Positions 27,015-36,574 of a stretch of 47,498 nucleotides of DNA are shown here, in pieces. This stretch comes from Ignavibacteriales bacterium CG07_land_8_20_14_0_80_59_12. Its GTDB lineage: Bacteria > Bacteroidota > Ignavibacteria > 0-14-0-80-59-12. A program made the translations under genes and the position numbers. The notes below the pieces were generated by a model. The model made no database searches. It worked only from the letters and a program-made list of their open reading frames with translations, and was not told the DNA's origin. The stretch's first letter is position 1. Every line of letters starts with the position of its first letter. The stretch is from the NCBI GenBank assembly GCA_002779395.1, contig PEWR01000053.1, forward strand, positions 1-47,498, given 5' to 3'.

Positions 27015-27290
27015 CTCTTCGTCAAACCTCCCAGGTTTCTCATTTTCTTGATGGATCTGTTGGATTCTTGAACAGTCTCAACGGTGCGCGGGAAGCACAA
27101 AGAACCTACACTTCCGCCATGATCCTTGAAGGATCGATAGTTGAGTCGGCCGTAACGGGATTCAAAAGTCGTTTCAAGTTACTCCAAAGGAGCAGAATTT
27201 GCAAGAAAACCTCAACGACGCGGAGTCAAGCCCCCCATGCCACCAGGGCCTCCCTCACCCAAGATGGAAGCAGTCCCTTCCCTTAAACGA

Positions 27291-27320
27291 AAGAAGCCAT
27301 CCGTTTGGATGGCTTCTTGC
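27291..27320. terminator. Hairpin terminator downstream of tRNA-Phe, possibly bidirectional
   Basis: AAGAAGCCATCC-GTTT-GGATGGCTTCTT perfect stem; on the minus strand followed by TCGTTTAAGG. Confidence 0.65.
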
Positions 27321-27407
27321 TTGCTGGACTTTCAGTCCCGAATGTATTCGCATCAAACCGCGATACCCCTGGGGGAGCAGACGTACAAACCGGTCGATGC
27401 CTATGTG

Positions 27408-27480
27408 TGGACAGGGGCGGAATCGAACCGCCGACACAAGGATTTTCAGTCCTTTGCTCTACCGACTGAGCTACCTGTCC
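27408..27480 (-). tRNA. tRNA-Phe (anticodon GAA)
   Basis: Complement: GGACAGGTAGCTCAGTCGGTAGAGCAAAGGACTGAAAATCCTTGTGTCGGCGGTTCGATTCCGCCCCTGTCCA. Confidence 0.96.
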
Positions 27481-27581
27481 GAGGGGTCAGGCCCAGGAGG
27501 GTACACTCAAGGCGACATCAAGCCGTAGATCACCCTAAATATATCCGAGGCGCCTCAGAAAAACAAGGGATTCATGCCCCA

Positions 27582-29306
27582 CTACACGGCCGTCACGAAC
27601 TTGTCCATGTCGACCAGCATCGTGTCGAACCCGTTGACGATCTGCTCGACGTGCATGAGCGACTTCGCGTACGAGTCGCCGATGTATTTCTTCGCCACGA
27701 GGAGCTTTTTTTCGGAGATCTTCGCCTCGTTGAGAACCAGGCAGCCCAGATAGACCGAGCCGTAGAGCTCCACGAGGTCATGCGCCCGCAGCTCCTGGTA
27801 CGCCGTGTCGTTCTTCTTCAAGAGGTACTCGCGGCATTCCTTGCAGCGGTTTCGGATTTCGATCAGTTTCTGGTGGAGTGGACGCAGCTCGCCGCGGTAG
27901 GTCTCGGCTTCGTATTGGTCAAGGATCAGGTCGAGCACACCGCTCACAGCGCCTCCCATCGCCGCGACGATTTGGAGCTGTGACGTCCCCTCGTAGATGT
28001 TTGTCACACGGACGTCCCGGTAGTGCCGCTCGACGTTGAACTCCTGCATGAAGCCGGTGCCGCCGTGTATCTGGATGGCGTCGTAGCAGATCTGGTTGGC
28101 GAGTTCGGTGGTTGTGTACTTGCAGAAGGGCGTGAGAAACGCTGCAACGCGAGTCGCCTGCTTGAGCCGATCGTTCAGCTCCTTGAACGGCTGTCCGAGG
28201 GCCTTTGCCCGGTTGAGCTGCCGTTCAAGCTCGTCGCGCGTGTCGACAGCCTTTGCCGTTGCGTAGAGGAGCGATCTACTCGTCTCGATGTTTACCTTCA
28301 TGTTGATGAGCATTTCAGCAACCGCCGGAAATCGGTGGATGGTTTTGCCAAATTGCTCGCGCTCGTGTGCGTACTTGAACGCTTCCGCGTAGGCGGCCTG
28401 CGCAATTCCAAGCGCCTGGGCGGAGACAGCGAGACGCGCGCCGTTCATGAGCGACATGACGTAGGTGATGAGTCCCCGCTTCCGCTCGCCGACGAGTTGG
28501 CATGGGGTGTCGTTGAATTGTATCTCGCAGGTCGGTGAGCCGTGGAGGCCAAGTTTGTTCTCTATGCGCCGCACCTGCACACCGTCCCTCTCGCAGACGA
28601 AGAGGCTGAGTCCCCGGGCATCGACCGTCCCTTCTTCGGAGCGGGCGAGGACGAGGAGGACGTCGCCGCTTCCGTTTGTGATGAAGCGCTTCACGCCGCT
28701 CAGCCGCCACTGCCCGTTCGCGTCCTGATACGCTCGTGTCTGCACAGCCTGAAGATCCGAGCCTGCGTCCGGCTCGGTGAGCGCCATGGCCCCGGTGCCC
28801 TCTCCGCTGCAGAACCTGGGGAGGTACTGCCGTTGGATCTCGATGTCCGCAAAGTGGTGGATCGTCTCGGCAATGTCCTGCAACCCGAAGATGTTCATCA
28901 GCGACGCGTCGCCGCGGGAGATCATCTCGATCCCCATCGCGTAGATGGTCACGGGGAAGTTCAAACCGCCGAACTCCCTCGGGAGCGTCATCCCCATGAC
29001 ACCGGCCTGCGAGAGGCGCTCAAGCGCCTCGGCCGTCCCCGCGGCAAAGCGCACCCGGCCGTTCTCGAAGTGTGCCCCCTCCTTGTCTACTTCGGGAGCG
29101 CGCGGCGCAACGAACTCGCCGGCAATGTCGCCGAGGACTTCAAGCACGCGCCGGTAACTGTCCATGGCATCCTCCGCATTGATCGGCGCGTCCGGGTGCT
29201 CCTGTGCTTCCTCGAAATTTCTCTCACGCGAGGCAACGATATCGTCGATGCGGAGGTTTTCGAACTGGAAGAGTAGGTCGTGGTTGTCTTTGAAGAAGTT
29301 CGACAT
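27582..29306 (-). CDS. Acyl-CoA dehydrogenase (long form, about 574 aa)
   Basis: MGMTLPREFGGLNFP, GAMALTEPDAGSDLQAVQTRA, FITNGSGDVLLVLARS, GGTGFMQEFNVERHYRDVRVTNIYEGTSQLQ. Confidence 0.92.
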   Translation of the reverse strand: MSNFFKDNHDLLFQFENLRIDDIVASRERNFEEAQEHPDAPINAEDAMDSYRRVLEVLGDIAGEFVAPRAPEVDKEGAHFENGRVRFAAGTAEALERLSQAGVMGMTLPREFGGLNFPVTIYAMGIEMISRGDASLMNIFGLQDIAETIHHFADIEIQRQYLPRFCSGEGTGAMALTEPDAGSDLQAVQTRAYQDANGQWRLSGVKRFITNGSGDVLLVLARSEEGTVDARGLSLFVCERDGVQVRRIENKLGLHGSPTCEIQFNDTPCQLVGERKRGLITYVMSLMNGARLAVSAQALGIAQAAYAEAFKYAHEREQFGKTIHRFPAVAEMLINMKVNIETSRSLLYATAKAVDTRDELERQLNRAKALGQPFKELNDRLKQATRVAAFLTPFCKYTTTELANQICYDAIQIHGGTGFMQEFNVERHYRDVRVTNIYEGTSQLQIVAAMGGAVSGVLDLILDQYEAETYRGELRPLHQKLIEIRNRCKECREYLLKKNDTAYQELRAHDLVELYGSVYLGCLVLNEAKISEKKLLVAKKYIGDSYAKSLMHVEQIVNGFDTMLVDMDKFVTAV

Positions 29307-29367
29307 GGCCTTACACCCCGTTCAATAAAGACAAATGCGACCGCGGATTACGCGGCTCCATCTTCTG

Positions 29368-30384
29368 TCACTTGGATAGCTCTCTGTACGCCGCGATGAG
29401 ACGAGGGATGACCTCGGTCACGTCGCCGACGATGCCGTAGTGCGCTATGTCGAAGATAGGCGCCTTCGGGTCCTTATTGATCGCGATGATTTTCTTCGAC
29501 TCGCTCATCCCAGCACGGTGCTGAATCGCGCCGGAGATCCCGCACGCAATGTAGAGTCTCGGACGGACAGTCACGCCGGTCTGTCCCACCTGCCGCTCGC
29601 GCTCCGTGAATCCGGCATCGACCGCCGCACGCGATCCCGCGACTTCACCGCCGAGGACGGCCGCGAGCTCTTCAAGGAGCTTGAAGTTGTCCTTCTTCCC
29701 CACACCGAAGCCGCCGGAGACGATGATATCGGCCGCTTTGAGGTTCACCTTCGGTTTCGCCTTAAAGCGCTCGAGAAGCTCGACGGCGAGATCCTTCTCG
29801 CTGAGAACAGGTCTTACCTCGATCGTCTTCCCCGTCCTCGCGGCATCCGGCTTTTCCATGCGCATCACTCCTTCGCGCACCGTCGCCATTTGCGTCTTCG
29901 ATTCCGGAGAGATGATTGTTGCCACGATGTTCCCTCCGAAAGCCGGACGGATCTGCAGAAGCAGATTGTGGTGAAGCTTACCGCGGTGTGTGACGTCGGT
30001 GATCTGAAGGTCTGTGCAATCCGCCGTCAGGCCCGAGCGTGTGTTCGATGCCACACGGGGCGCAAGGTCCCGCCCGATCGACGTGGCACCAAAGAGTACC
30101 ACTTCCGGCTCGTGCTCCCGTACCAGCCGGATGATCGTCGTCGCATACGGGAGCGTCAGATAGTGCTCCAGGCGCTCACTATCGGCAAGGAAAACAGTAT
30201 CGGCGCCGAAGGCGTAGAGCTTCGGGACGAGATGCCCGACGTTGCATCCGAGAAGGACGGCGGAGAGAGGAGCGTTCAGGTTTGCGGCGAGCTTCCGCCC
30301 CTTGGAGAGGAGCTCGAGCCCCACGTCATGGAGATGACCATTCTCCTGTTCGGCAAATACCCACACACCCTTGACTCTTTCCAT
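29368..30384 (-). CDS. etfA: Electron transfer flavoprotein alpha subunit
   Basis: IIVSGGFGVGKKDNFKLLEELAAVLGGEVAGSRAAVDAGF...QVGQTGVTVRPRLYIACGISGAIQHRAGMSESKKIIAINKDPKAPIFDIAHYGIVGD. Confidence 0.95.
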   Translation of the reverse strand: MERVKGVWVFAEQENGHLHDVGLELLSKGRKLAANLNAPLSAVLLGCNVGHLVPKLYAFGADTVFLADSERLEHYLTLPYATTIIRLVREHEPEVVLFGATSIGRDLAPRVASNTRSGLTADCTDLQITDVTHRGKLHHNLLLQIRPAFGGNIVATIISPESKTQMATVREGVMRMEKPDAARTGKTIEVRPVLSEKDLAVELLERFKAKPKVNLKAADIIVSGGFGVGKKDNFKLLEELAAVLGGEVAGSRAAVDAGFTERERQVGQTGVTVRPRLYIACGISGAIQHRAGMSESKKIIAINKDPKAPIFDIAHYGIVGDVTEVIPRLIAAYRELSK

Positions 30385-30391
30385 GCTCCCC

Positions 30392-31282
30392 TCATCCGAA
30401 TATGTGGTCAGCGATCAGCTCGCCGATAAGACGTTCAATATCCCCCTTCGTCGGCTCATAGCGCTTCCGATCGGGGCTCGTGAGCACGACGTTCTCAACC
30501 TTAAACACCTGCGTCGGCGAGCCTTTCAGCCCGCATTTCTCCTCATCGGCCGCGATATCCTCGATGCTCCACGTCTTGATGAGGAGTCCCTTCTTCTCAA
30601 GCGCGTCGACGTCGTTGTAGTAGTAGTAGAACGGATTGTCCTCACTGAGCCGCTCAAGCTCGAACTGCGACCGGGCCCGTTTCTTCTCCATGATGAGCTT
30701 CGCATTGAACGGTCGCGGCGTCGCGGCATCGCCGTATACGGTCACGAGGACCGGTAGCTTCGCACGCACCCGTTCGAAGCCGTCGTCGATCTTCCGCCTC
30801 GCCACCATGGTGCCATTCCCTACCCACTCTATCTCCTCCGTGTACGTCACCTGAGGGATATCGAGCTTCTCGGCGAGCTGCGGACCGACCTGTGCCGTGT
30901 CGCCGTCAATCGCCTGACGCCCGCAGAAGACGATGTCGGCATTGCACTTGTTCTTGATCGCCATCGCCAGGGCATAGGATGTCGCGAGCGTGTCAGCACC
31001 TGCGAAGCGACGGTCGCTGATGAGCGCAACCTCATCCGCACCCATCCAGAGGGCCTGGCGCAGCACCTCCGCGGCGGGCGGGGGACCCATCGTGATGACG
31101 GTCACCTTCCCACCGTACAGGTCTTTCACACGGAGCGCGAGCTCGAGAGCGACGAGGTCGTCGGGGTTGAAGACGGTCGGCAGCTTCGCCCTGTTCACCG
31201 TCCCGTCCGGCTTCATCACCTGGCCAGAGATGTTCGACGTGTCAGGCACCTGCTTGACGCAGACGACGCAATTCACTGGCAT
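30392..31282 (-). CDS. etfB: Electron transfer flavoprotein beta subunit
   Basis: CVKQVPDTSNISG...FNPDDLVALELALRVKD, VFCGRQAIDGDTAQVGPQLAEKLDIPQVTY. Start at MPVNCVVCVKQ. Confidence 0.93.
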   Translation of the reverse strand: MPVNCVVCVKQVPDTSNISGQVMKPDGTVNRAKLPTVFNPDDLVALELALRVKDLYGGKVTVITMGPPPAAEVLRQALWMGADEVALISDRRFAGADTLATSYALAMAIKNKCNADIVFCGRQAIDGDTAQVGPQLAEKLDIPQVTYTEEIEWVGNGTMVARRKIDDGFERVRAKLPVLVTVYGDAATPRPFNAKLIMEKKRARSQFELERLSEDNPFYYYYNDVDALEKKGLLIKTWSIEDIAADEEKCGLKGSPTQVFKVENVVLTSPDRKRYEPTKGDIERLIGELIADHIFG

Positions 31283-31417
31283 GAACGATTTCCTCCCAAT
31301 CCGGTTGAGGACATTCATCTCTTCGGAAGGCGAGTGACCCTCTCCTGCTCCCCGCCGCCCGCCACGGGCGGGGCCGCCTTCCGTTCACATCTAAGGAATC
31401 GCCTTCAGCCGCGGGGC

Positions 31418-32254
31418 TTATTCGATTGTGACCGGTCCTTCCTGTGCAACAAACCCGATGACGTCTTCCCCGCCGTCAACCCGCAGGACACTGCCGTTGA
31501 TCCAATACGACCGGTCATCACTGAGAAGTGCGATAGCCTTTGCAACGTCGGTTGGTGTGGTGTTGCGGCCGGAGGGATTCTTGTACTGCGCCGCCTTGAG
31601 GAGCCGAAGCCCTCCGGGGATTTTCCTGAGAGCAGGTGTGTCGGTCACTCCCGCCATGATCGCGTTCGCCGTGATCCCTTTCGACCCGAGTTCCATCGTC
31701 AGCTGGCGGATGTGTGCCTCGAGCGCCGCCTTCGCCGCGGAGACCGCGCCATACGACGGCATGGCGGTGTGCCCGCCGGAGCTTGTCATCGCGAAGATCC
31801 GTCCCCCGCGGCGCATGAGCTTCCGTTGGACAAGGCCCTGGACCCAGTAAACGAGGCTGTTTGCCATGACGTCGAGTGTCATCTCCATCTGCGCCTGCGT
31901 GATCGCATCGCGCGGATCCTCTGCAATCAACGGCTTCAGGGTGCCGAAGGCAAGGGAATGAAGGAGGACCTTCACCATCGCATCAGGATCGGGGGCCAGA
32001 CGCTCGGCCATCTCATCGAGCACGTCCTCGCGCTTCACCGGGTCGGCAGCGTTCACGTTGTAGAAGACCGCCTCGACCTCTTTCGAGCGGATCTCCGCAA
32101 CGATCCGGTCGACGTTCGGCATGGTCGAGGCACGACCAAGGTGCACACCGAAGATGTTGTATCCCCCGACAGCGAGTTCTATCGCCGTTGCCTCGCCGAA
32201 CCCGCTTGAAGCACCCAGGATGAGGGCCCAGAGATTCGATTTCCGTTCGGTCAC
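31418..32254 (-). CDS. SDR-family oxidoreductase, enoyl-ACP reductase (FabL/FabI)-like
   Basis: ALILGASSGFGEATAIELA, YGAVSAAKAALEAHIRQLTMELGSKGITANAIMAGVTDTPALRKIPG. GTG 32254 with SD GGGGGGAGG preferred over the upstream ATG in the track. Confidence 0.75.
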   Translation of the reverse strand: MTERKSNLWALILGASSGFGEATAIELAVGGYNIFGVHLGRASTMPNVDRIVAEIRSKEVEAVFYNVNAADPVKREDVLDEMAERLAPDPDAMVKVLLHSLAFGTLKPLIAEDPRDAITQAQMEMTLDVMANSLVYWVQGLVQRKLMRRGGRIFAMTSSGGHTAMPSYGAVSAAKAALEAHIRQLTMELGSKGITANAIMAGVTDTPALRKIPGGLRLLKAAQYKNPSGRNTTPTDVAKAIALLSDDRSYWINGSVLRVDGGEDVIGFVAQEGPVTIE

Positions 32255-32315
32255 GCCTCCTCCCCCCTTTCCGATGAATTCTGAGCCTATTAAGTTACGA
32301 GTTTTCGAGAGAAAT

Positions 32316-33242
32316 TCAACTTTCAAGAACCGTCGCAAGAAGCGCCATCCGCACGGCGATGCCATTCCGCGTCTGGCGGAAGTAAGCGGCGTGGGCGTCC
32401 CCGTCCACTTCCGGCGCAATCTCGTTGAGTCGCGGGAGTGGATGAAGGATGATGGATCCCTCTTTCATCCGGGCGACCTTCGCCGCATCGATGAAGTAAG
32501 ACCGGGCGATCTCATCATATTGGTCGGCACGGTCGCCGAGCCGCTCCCGTTCAATGCGCGTCTGGTAGAGGACATCGACCTCAGGGAGGATCTTTGAGAA
32601 GTCCGACTCAAGCGCAAACCACACGTCGTGTTCCGCAAGGTGGTCGAGGAGATCGGATTTCATCTGAAGGACATCGGGCGCGACGAAATAGATCATCACG
32701 CGGTCAAACTTGCCGAGGAGATACGACAGCGACCTCGCCGTCCGGCCGACGGCGAGGTCGCCGGCGATGGCGATCTTCAACCCTTCGATGGCCCCGCGCT
32801 CCTTGTAGATCGTGTAAAGGTCGAGAAGCGCCTGCGTCGGATGCTGTCCGCCCTTTCCGTCCCCTGCGTTGACAACAGGCACGCTGGACACCGCAGCGGC
32901 CCGCTTTGCGCCCCCGACTTCATCGTGGCGAAGGACGATCACATCAGCGAAATCGCCGAGGACACGGATCGTGTCCGCAAGGGATTCGCCCGAGGCGACC
33001 GAGGAGAACGTCCTGGCGTTTTCGGTCGAGAGAATCTTTCCTCCCAGTCGCAGCATTGCCGACTCAAACGAGAGCCTTGTCCGCGTCGACGGCTCGTAAA
33101 AGAGCGATGCCATGATCTTCGACTGGTAGTCCTGCGTTCCTCCGCGGGCGAGCACTTTCTCCATCTGCCCGGCAATCTGGAACAGCTCCATGAGCATTGG
33201 CAGCGTGAACTGCTGCGACTCAACGACGTGGCGAAGTTTCAT
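32316..33242 (-). CDS. pyrB: Aspartate carbamoyltransferase (copy 1)
   Basis: FYEPSTRTRLSFESAMLRLGG, NAGDGKGGQHPTQALLDLYTI, ILHPLPRLNEIAPEVD. Confidence 0.92.
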   Translation of the reverse strand: MKLRHVVESQQFTLPMLMELFQIAGQMEKVLARGGTQDYQSKIMASLFYEPSTRTRLSFESAMLRLGGKILSTENARTFSSVASGESLADTIRVLGDFADVIVLRHDEVGGAKRAAAVSSVPVVNAGDGKGGQHPTQALLDLYTIYKERGAIEGLKIAIAGDLAVGRTARSLSYLLGKFDRVMIYFVAPDVLQMKSDLLDHLAEHDVWFALESDFSKILPEVDVLYQTRIERERLGDRADQYDEIARSYFIDAAKVARMKEGSIILHPLPRLNEIAPEVDGDAHAAYFRQTRNGIAVRMALLATVLES

Positions 33243-34195
33243 GAGAAGACCCTCTCGTCAGGAACGATGTGCGTCCCCGTTCTGCCGCGGACGGCATCGA
33301 GGAGGCATTCGGGAGACGTGATGACGGCTTCCTTCCCCCCGCCCCGGATGAACCGGATCGCCGATGAGATTTTCGGACCCATGTTTCCGGGGGGAAAATG
33401 GCCGTCCGTGAAGTACAGCTCCGCCTCCGATACGGTGATGCGGTCAAGCGCCTGCTGGTTCGGTTTCCGGTAGTTGAGAAAAACCTTCTCAGCATCGGTG
33501 GAGATAATGAACGTATCGACATTCAGCTCGCGAGCGAGCAGAGCAGACACCAGGTCCTTGTCGATCACCGCCTCCACCCCTTCGACGTAGCCGTCGCGGC
33601 GGACGACGGGAATCCCGCCTCCCCCCGCAGCAATGACGATGTACCCGTTGAGGACAAGCCTCCGTATCGCGTCGATCTCGACAATCTCAAGCGGTTCGGG
33701 GGAAGCGACAACCCGCCGGTACCCTCGGTCCGCGTCTTCGACCATCTTCCAGCCGAGCTCCCGTTCCCGGCGGCGTGCCTCTTCCTCCGAGTAGAAAGGT
33801 CCGACCGGTTTCGTCGGGTGGAGGAAGCCGGGATCGTCTCCCCCCACGACCACTTGCGTCAGCACAGTCACCACGGGAACACGCATCGAAGCTTCATCGA
33901 GCGCACGCTGGAGCGCATGCTCGAGAACGTAGCCGATGGAGCCCTGCGTGTCCGCTACGCAGACATCAAGGGGCTCCGGGTGAACCTGCGACGACGCGAG
34001 CTCGGAACGGAGGAGCTGCGCCCCGACCTGCGGTCCATTCCCGTGGGTAAGGACGACGAAGTAGTCGTTTCGAATCAGCTGTGCGATGTACTTCGCCGTG
34101 GTGGCAGCATTGTCACGCTGCTCCGCAACCGTTCCGCGCTGTCCCGCGCGGATGAGGGAATTGCCTCCGATCGCAACAAGGGCGAGCTTCGGCAT
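33239..34195 (-). CDS. arcC: Carbamate kinase
   Basis: LVAIGGNSLI, VLTHGNGPQVGAQLLRSE, VIAAGGGGIPVVRRDGYVEGVEAVIDKDLVSALLARELNVDTFIISTDAEKV. 4-bp overlap with pyrB. Confidence 0.93.
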   Translation of the reverse strand: MPKLALVAIGGNSLIRAGQRGTVAEQRDNAATTAKYIAQLIRNDYFVVLTHGNGPQVGAQLLRSELASSQVHPEPLDVCVADTQGSIGYVLEHALQRALDEASMRVPVVTVLTQVVVGGDDPGFLHPTKPVGPFYSEEEARRRERELGWKMVEDADRGYRRVVASPEPLEIVEIDAIRRLVLNGYIVIAAGGGGIPVVRRDGYVEGVEAVIDKDLVSALLARELNVDTFIISTDAEKVFLNYRKPNQQALDRITVSEAELYFTDGHFPPGNMGPKISSAIRFIRGGGKEAVITSPECLLDAVRGRTGTHIVPDERVFS

Positions 34196-34198
34196 CCG

Positions 34199-35125
34199 CT
34201 ACCCCCGGGCTTTCATGAGGTCGACCATAACCGCCTTCTGCATATGGAGGCGGTTTTCCGCTTCGTCGTAGACGACGGACTGCGTTGAGTCGATCACATC
34301 GTCCGTCACCTCATCGCCCCGGTGCGCCGGGAGGCAATGCATGAAGATCGCGTCCGGCTTTGCGAGCTTCATAAGAGCCGCGTTGACCTGGTAGGGCTTG
34401 AAGATCTCCTTCCGTGCCTCGGCTTCCGCCTCCTGTCCCATGCTTGCCCATACATCCGTGTAGATGACGTCCGCACTTCTCACCGCCTCCTTCGGGTCGT
34501 GGAGGACGCGTATCGTCGCGCCGGTCTCTCTCGCATCTTCGGTGGCAAGGCGGAAGATCTCCGGATTCGGCTCGTATCCTTTCGGGCAGCAGATTGCGAC
34601 GTTCGCCCCGGCCTTCGCACCGCCGAACATTAGCGAGTGCGCGACGTTGTTGCCGTCGCCGACGTAGGTCACGTTCAGTCCCTTCAATGTCCCCCTGTGC
34701 TCCATCATCGTGAAATAGTCGGCCATCGCCTGGCACGGGTGAAGGAGGTCGGTGAGCCCGTTGATGACGGGAATAGTCGCATGCTCGGCGAGTCCGGTGC
34801 AGATGTCGTGTCCGAACGTGCGGATCATGATGCCGTCAACCCAGCGCGAAAGGTTCTTCGCCACATCCTGCACGGACTCCCGCTTCCCGAGAGAGATGTC
34901 CGACGGTGCAAGGTAGACCGCAAAGCCGCCGAGCTGCTGGATGCCGACCTCGAAGGTCACACGCGTGCGGAGCGACTGCTTCTCAAAGATCATCGCGAGG
35001 GTCTTCCCTTTCAGGGCCGACGCATACACCTCCTTGTGCGCTTTCAGATCGCGCCCAAGATCAAAAAGGTGGTGGAACTCATCGAGTGTGAGATCGTGAA
35101 TTGAAATGAAATCTTTCGTGTGCAC
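34199..35125 (-). CDS. argF: Ornithine carbamoyltransferase
   Basis: FEKQSLRTRVTFEVGIQQLGG, HPCQAMADYFTM, FMHCLPAHRGDEVTDDVIDS. 3-bp gap to arcC. Confidence 0.92.
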   Translation of the reverse strand: MHTKDFISIHDLTLDEFHHLFDLGRDLKAHKEVYASALKGKTLAMIFEKQSLRTRVTFEVGIQQLGGFAVYLAPSDISLGKRESVQDVAKNLSRWVDGIMIRTFGHDICTGLAEHATIPVINGLTDLLHPCQAMADYFTMMEHRGTLKGLNVTYVGDGNNVAHSLMFGGAKAGANVAICCPKGYEPNPEIFRLATEDARETGATIRVLHDPKEAVRSADVIYTDVWASMGQEAEAEARKEIFKPYQVNAALMKLAKPDAIFMHCLPAHRGDEVTDDVIDSTQSVVYDEAENRLHMQKAVMVDLMKARG

Positions 35126-35148
35126 GGAATCCTCCCTGGTGAGCGTTG

Positions 35149-36489
35149 TCAGCGTGGCAGCTGCCCGTGGAATTTCTCGACGAACGTTTTCAACACATCC
35201 TCGAGTCCGGGCTTCGTGAGCTCATCAAGCTCGTACGTCACACGGACGGCGGGCTTCTCGATCCTCACGATCCGCCGGAGGTCAATCGGCGTACCGACGA
35301 TCACCGTGTCGCACGGGACGCGGTTGATCGTCTCCTCGAGATCTTTCACCTGTTCCTCGCCGTACCCCATGGCCGGCAGGAGCGTTCCCGTCTTCGGGTA
35401 CTTCTTGAACGTCTCCGCGATGGTGCGGACCGCGTACGGCCGTGGATCGACAATCTCTGCGGCGCCGAACTTCTGTGCTGCAACAGTCCCGGCACCGTAC
35501 GTCATGCCGCCATGCGTGACCGTGGGACCGTCCTCCACGACAAGAACGCGCTTCCCCTTAATTGTGGCGCCGTTCCATATCGTGATAGGGGATGCCGCCT
35601 CGATGATCTCCGCCGCCGGATTGATGGAGCGGACGTTCCCACGGACAAGCTTTACGTTTTCAGGCTTCGCGGTGTCAACCTTGTTGATGACGACCACGTC
35701 CGCGAGGCGGACATTCGTCTCGCCCGGGTAGTATGTCAGCTCATGCCCCGGACGGTGCGGGTCGACGACGGTGATCGTGAGGTCGGGCCTGTAGAATGAC
35801 ATGTCGTTGTTGCCGCCGTCCCAGATGATGACATCGGCTTCCTTCTCCGCCTGTCGCAGGACCGCCTCATAGTCGACGCCCGCGTAGATGACGCCGCCCG
35901 CGACAACGTGAGGCTCGTACTCCTCCATCTCCTCGACCGTGCAATTGTATTTCTTCAAGTCATCGATTGTCGCGTAGCGCTGCACCTTCTGCGCCACAAG
36001 ATCACCATAGGGCATCGGATGACGCACAGCGACAACGCGCAAACCCTTCGCCCGGAGGATGTTGACGACCTTCCTCGACGTCTGGCTCTTCCCGCAGCCG
36101 GTCCGGACTGCAACGACGGCGACAACCGGCACGGACGACTTCAACATCGTCTCCCTGGCGCCGAGGAGCGTGAAGTCCGCTCCCGCAGCGATGACAACGG
36201 AGGACTTCTCCATCACGTATTGAAAGGAGACGTCCGAGTAAGCGAACACGACCTCGTCCACTCGGTACTTCTTAATCAGGGCAACAAGCTCCGACTCGGG
36301 ATAAATCGGTATGCCCTGCGGGTAGAGCTTTCCGGCGAGCGCGGCAGGGTATTTGCGTCCCTCGATATTCGGTATTTGTGTTGCGGTGAATGCGACGACA
36401 TTGTAGACTTCGTTGTTACGATAGACGGTATTGAAATTGTGAAAGTCCCTTCCTGCAGCCCCCATGATGAGAATGTTACGGCGCGTCAT
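35149..36489 (-). CDS. COG2403-type P-loop protein, cyclic 2,3-diphosphoglycerate synthetase-like
   Basis: ILIMGAAGRDFHNFNTVYR, VVAVVAVRTGCGKSQTSRKVVNILRAKGLRVVAVRHPMPYGD, DVIIWDGGNNDMSFYRPDLTITVVDPHRPGHELTYYPGETNVRLADVVVINKVDTA. Start at MTRRNILIMG. Confidence 0.75.
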   Translation of the reverse strand: MTRRNILIMGAAGRDFHNFNTVYRNNEVYNVVAFTATQIPNIEGRKYPAALAGKLYPQGIPIYPESELVALIKKYRVDEVVFAYSDVSFQYVMEKSSVVIAAGADFTLLGARETMLKSSVPVVAVVAVRTGCGKSQTSRKVVNILRAKGLRVVAVRHPMPYGDLVAQKVQRYATIDDLKKYNCTVEEMEEYEPHVVAGGVIYAGVDYEAVLRQAEKEADVIIWDGGNNDMSFYRPDLTITVVDPHRPGHELTYYPGETNVRLADVVVINKVDTAKPENVKLVRGNVRSINPAAEIIEAASPITIWNGATIKGKRVLVVEDGPTVTHGGMTYGAGTVAAQKFGAAEIVDPRPYAVRTIAETFKKYPKTGTLLPAMGYGEEQVKDLEETINRVPCDTVIVGTPIDLRRIVRIEKPAVRVTYELDELTKPGLEDVLKTFVEKFHGQLPR

Positions 36490-36574
36490 AATACCCCCTG
36501 TCAGTTCACACTCGCCCGCGCGGCCGTCCCTTCCCTGCTGGACGGGACGCCGCAGGCGCTGTTGTTGCACAAGC

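Noticed and set aside
27237-27983. 248-aa plus ORF (and 27199..27528) containing WTGAESNRRHKDFQSFALPTELPVRG
   Set aside because: Spurious translation across the antisense of tRNA-Phe and the end of the acyl-CoA dehydrogenase gene.
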